Source: Methanothrix sp.
Lineage (GTDB): Archaea > Halobacteriota > Methanosarcinia > Methanotrichales > Methanotrichaceae
Direction: 5' to 3'
Length of the DNA: 64,000 nt
Assembly: GCF_016706325.1 (NCBI RefSeq)
Contig: NZ_JADJJX010000001.1
Coordinates: 1,116,001-1,180,000 of the forward strand
Part shown: one piece after another, positions 63,399 to 64,000 of the stretch
How positions within the stretch are numbered: position 1 is the stretch's first letter
How the letters are laid out: each line of letters begins with the position of its first letter
The notes under the pieces: model-generated
Seen by the model: the letters and a program-made list of their open reading frames with translations, nothing else
What the model was told of the DNA's origin: nothing
Databases searched by the model: none
Made by a program: the position numbers and the translations under genes

Positions 63399-64000
63399 TC
63401 AGCAGAGCGGGCAGCCGAAGGACTCCTCCTCCAGCTCCAAGAGCTTTTGCCATGCTTTTTTGCACTGACAGTTAAGATCATTGAAGATACCGATATCCTG
63501 GGTGAGGTCATGTTTTCTGATCGCCTCCGCCAGGGAGGCATCGCACAGGCCGCAGTTATGGGGCCCCCGCCTGGTGCCAGCGCCCACTGGATCGCAGATG
63601 ACCGGAGGGGGGGCGGCCTTCAGAACCTCAAGAGCGGACCACAGCCAGGGGGGTCTGAACTCCCCGCGCTCCCACAGCCTCTCCACGGGGGTATTGCGCT
63701 GCACATTGCAGAGATTGAGGGAGATCATATCTGCATAAGGGCGAACCGCCCGGGCAGAGGCTATGGCATCCCTCAGGGCCTGACCCTCAGTCAGCAGGGG
63801 GGGCTTCAGCAGAAGGTAGGCCTTGACTCCTCCTCCCAGGCGGTGTATCTTCTCCGAGGCGCGAACGAAGTCCTGGAAGAGAAAGCCCTTGCGGATGAGC
63901 TGCTCTCTGATCAGATCGTTTGCCGTCTCAAGGCCCATGGCAAACTCGGTCTGCAGGCGAGAGAGGCACTCTTCCACTGCACTGGAGTTCACGTACTCTG
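63399..64000 (-). CDS. Archaeosine biosynthesis radical SAM protein (RaSEA-like), partial
   Basis: The frame is open to the window edge, so the N-terminus and radical SAM CxxxCxxC are missing. The visible part has FAMGLETANDLIREQLIRKGF and FVRASEKIHRLGGGVKAYLLLKPP, typical of this protein, plus the C-terminal Cys cluster (CGLCDASL, CQCKKAW, CPLC). RaSEA completes archaeosine in tRNA with ArcS. Assignment by family pattern. Confidence 0.82.
   Translation of the reverse strand, partial: EYVNSSAVEECLSRLQTEFAMGLETANDLIREQLIRKGFLFQDFVRASEKIHRLGGGVKAYLLLKPPLLTEGQALRDAIASARAVRPYADMISLNLCNVQRNTPVERLWERGEFRPPWLWSALEVLKAAPPPVICDPVGAGTRRGPHNCGLCDASLAEAIRKHDLTQDIGIFNDLNCQCKKAWQKLLELEEESFGCPLC

Overview
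The window reads as the chromosome of a methanogenic euryarchaeon. Archaeal information-processing genes (TFB, Gar1, aIF5B-type IF2, L7Ae, S28e, L24e, SUI1, LSm, fibrillarin, DP1 of PolD, SRP54, thermosome) sit beside formylmethanofuran dehydrogenase subunits and an archaeal anaerobic cobalamin pathway. The GC-rich coding style, many exported proteins of unknown function and a single-chain ADP-forming acyl-CoA synthetase suggest a Methanothrix (Methanosaeta)-like organism. That placement is inference from gene content, not a database match.

Layout: 1-5761 is a tightly overlapping corrin-ring operon, cbiL-F-G-H-C-D-E, with cbiL cut by the window edge. 5813-9523 holds a lipoprotein, two small conserved archaeal proteins, TFB and Gar1. 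9678-18337 carries a Nog1-like GTPase, a HemK-type methyltransferase, a PLD-like protein, the thermosome, a cold-shock protein, a GDT1-type transporter and the conserved L7Ae-S28e-L24e-Ndk-IF2 operon. 18452-24265 has an exported protein, a DHPS-like gene, DUF473, a PAC2 protein and acyl-CoA synthetase. 24331-33980 contains several secreted proteins, SRP54, a papain-like protease and a trypsin/NB-ARC/WD40 STAND protein with a small Trypco1-like partner, which looks like a conflict (defence) module. 34143-36329 is the late cobalamin operon cobZ-cobS-cobY plus an unknown gene. 36422-42198 has a PII-like protein, NifU-like, LSm, a TFEbeta-like factor, SUI1 and a pair of vWA/BatA-like membrane proteins. 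42305-45362 is Fe-S protein, fwdB, fwdD and argF, followed by tRNA-Leu(UAG).

Immediately after the tRNA the composition becomes AT-rich (about 45780-47660). This stretch holds a two-gene cassette of a wHTH plus PD-(D/E)XK-like protein and an unknown 149-residue protein, and it is bounded by a decayed IS256-family transposase. It is the best candidate for an undescribed mobile or defence cassette. From 48376 on there are secreted proteins, AK6, hisC, argD, an MBL hydrolase, thiC, DP1, signal peptidase, fibrillarin, NikR, a DUF1646 transporter, a double UspA protein and a partial archaeosine radical SAM gene.

Two genes are broken by apparent single-base indels: IF2 near 15647, and the DHPS-like gene near 20213 and 20620. 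These may be sequencing errors. Several genes appear to start at CTG (cobY most clearly, cbiG, perhaps GDT1).
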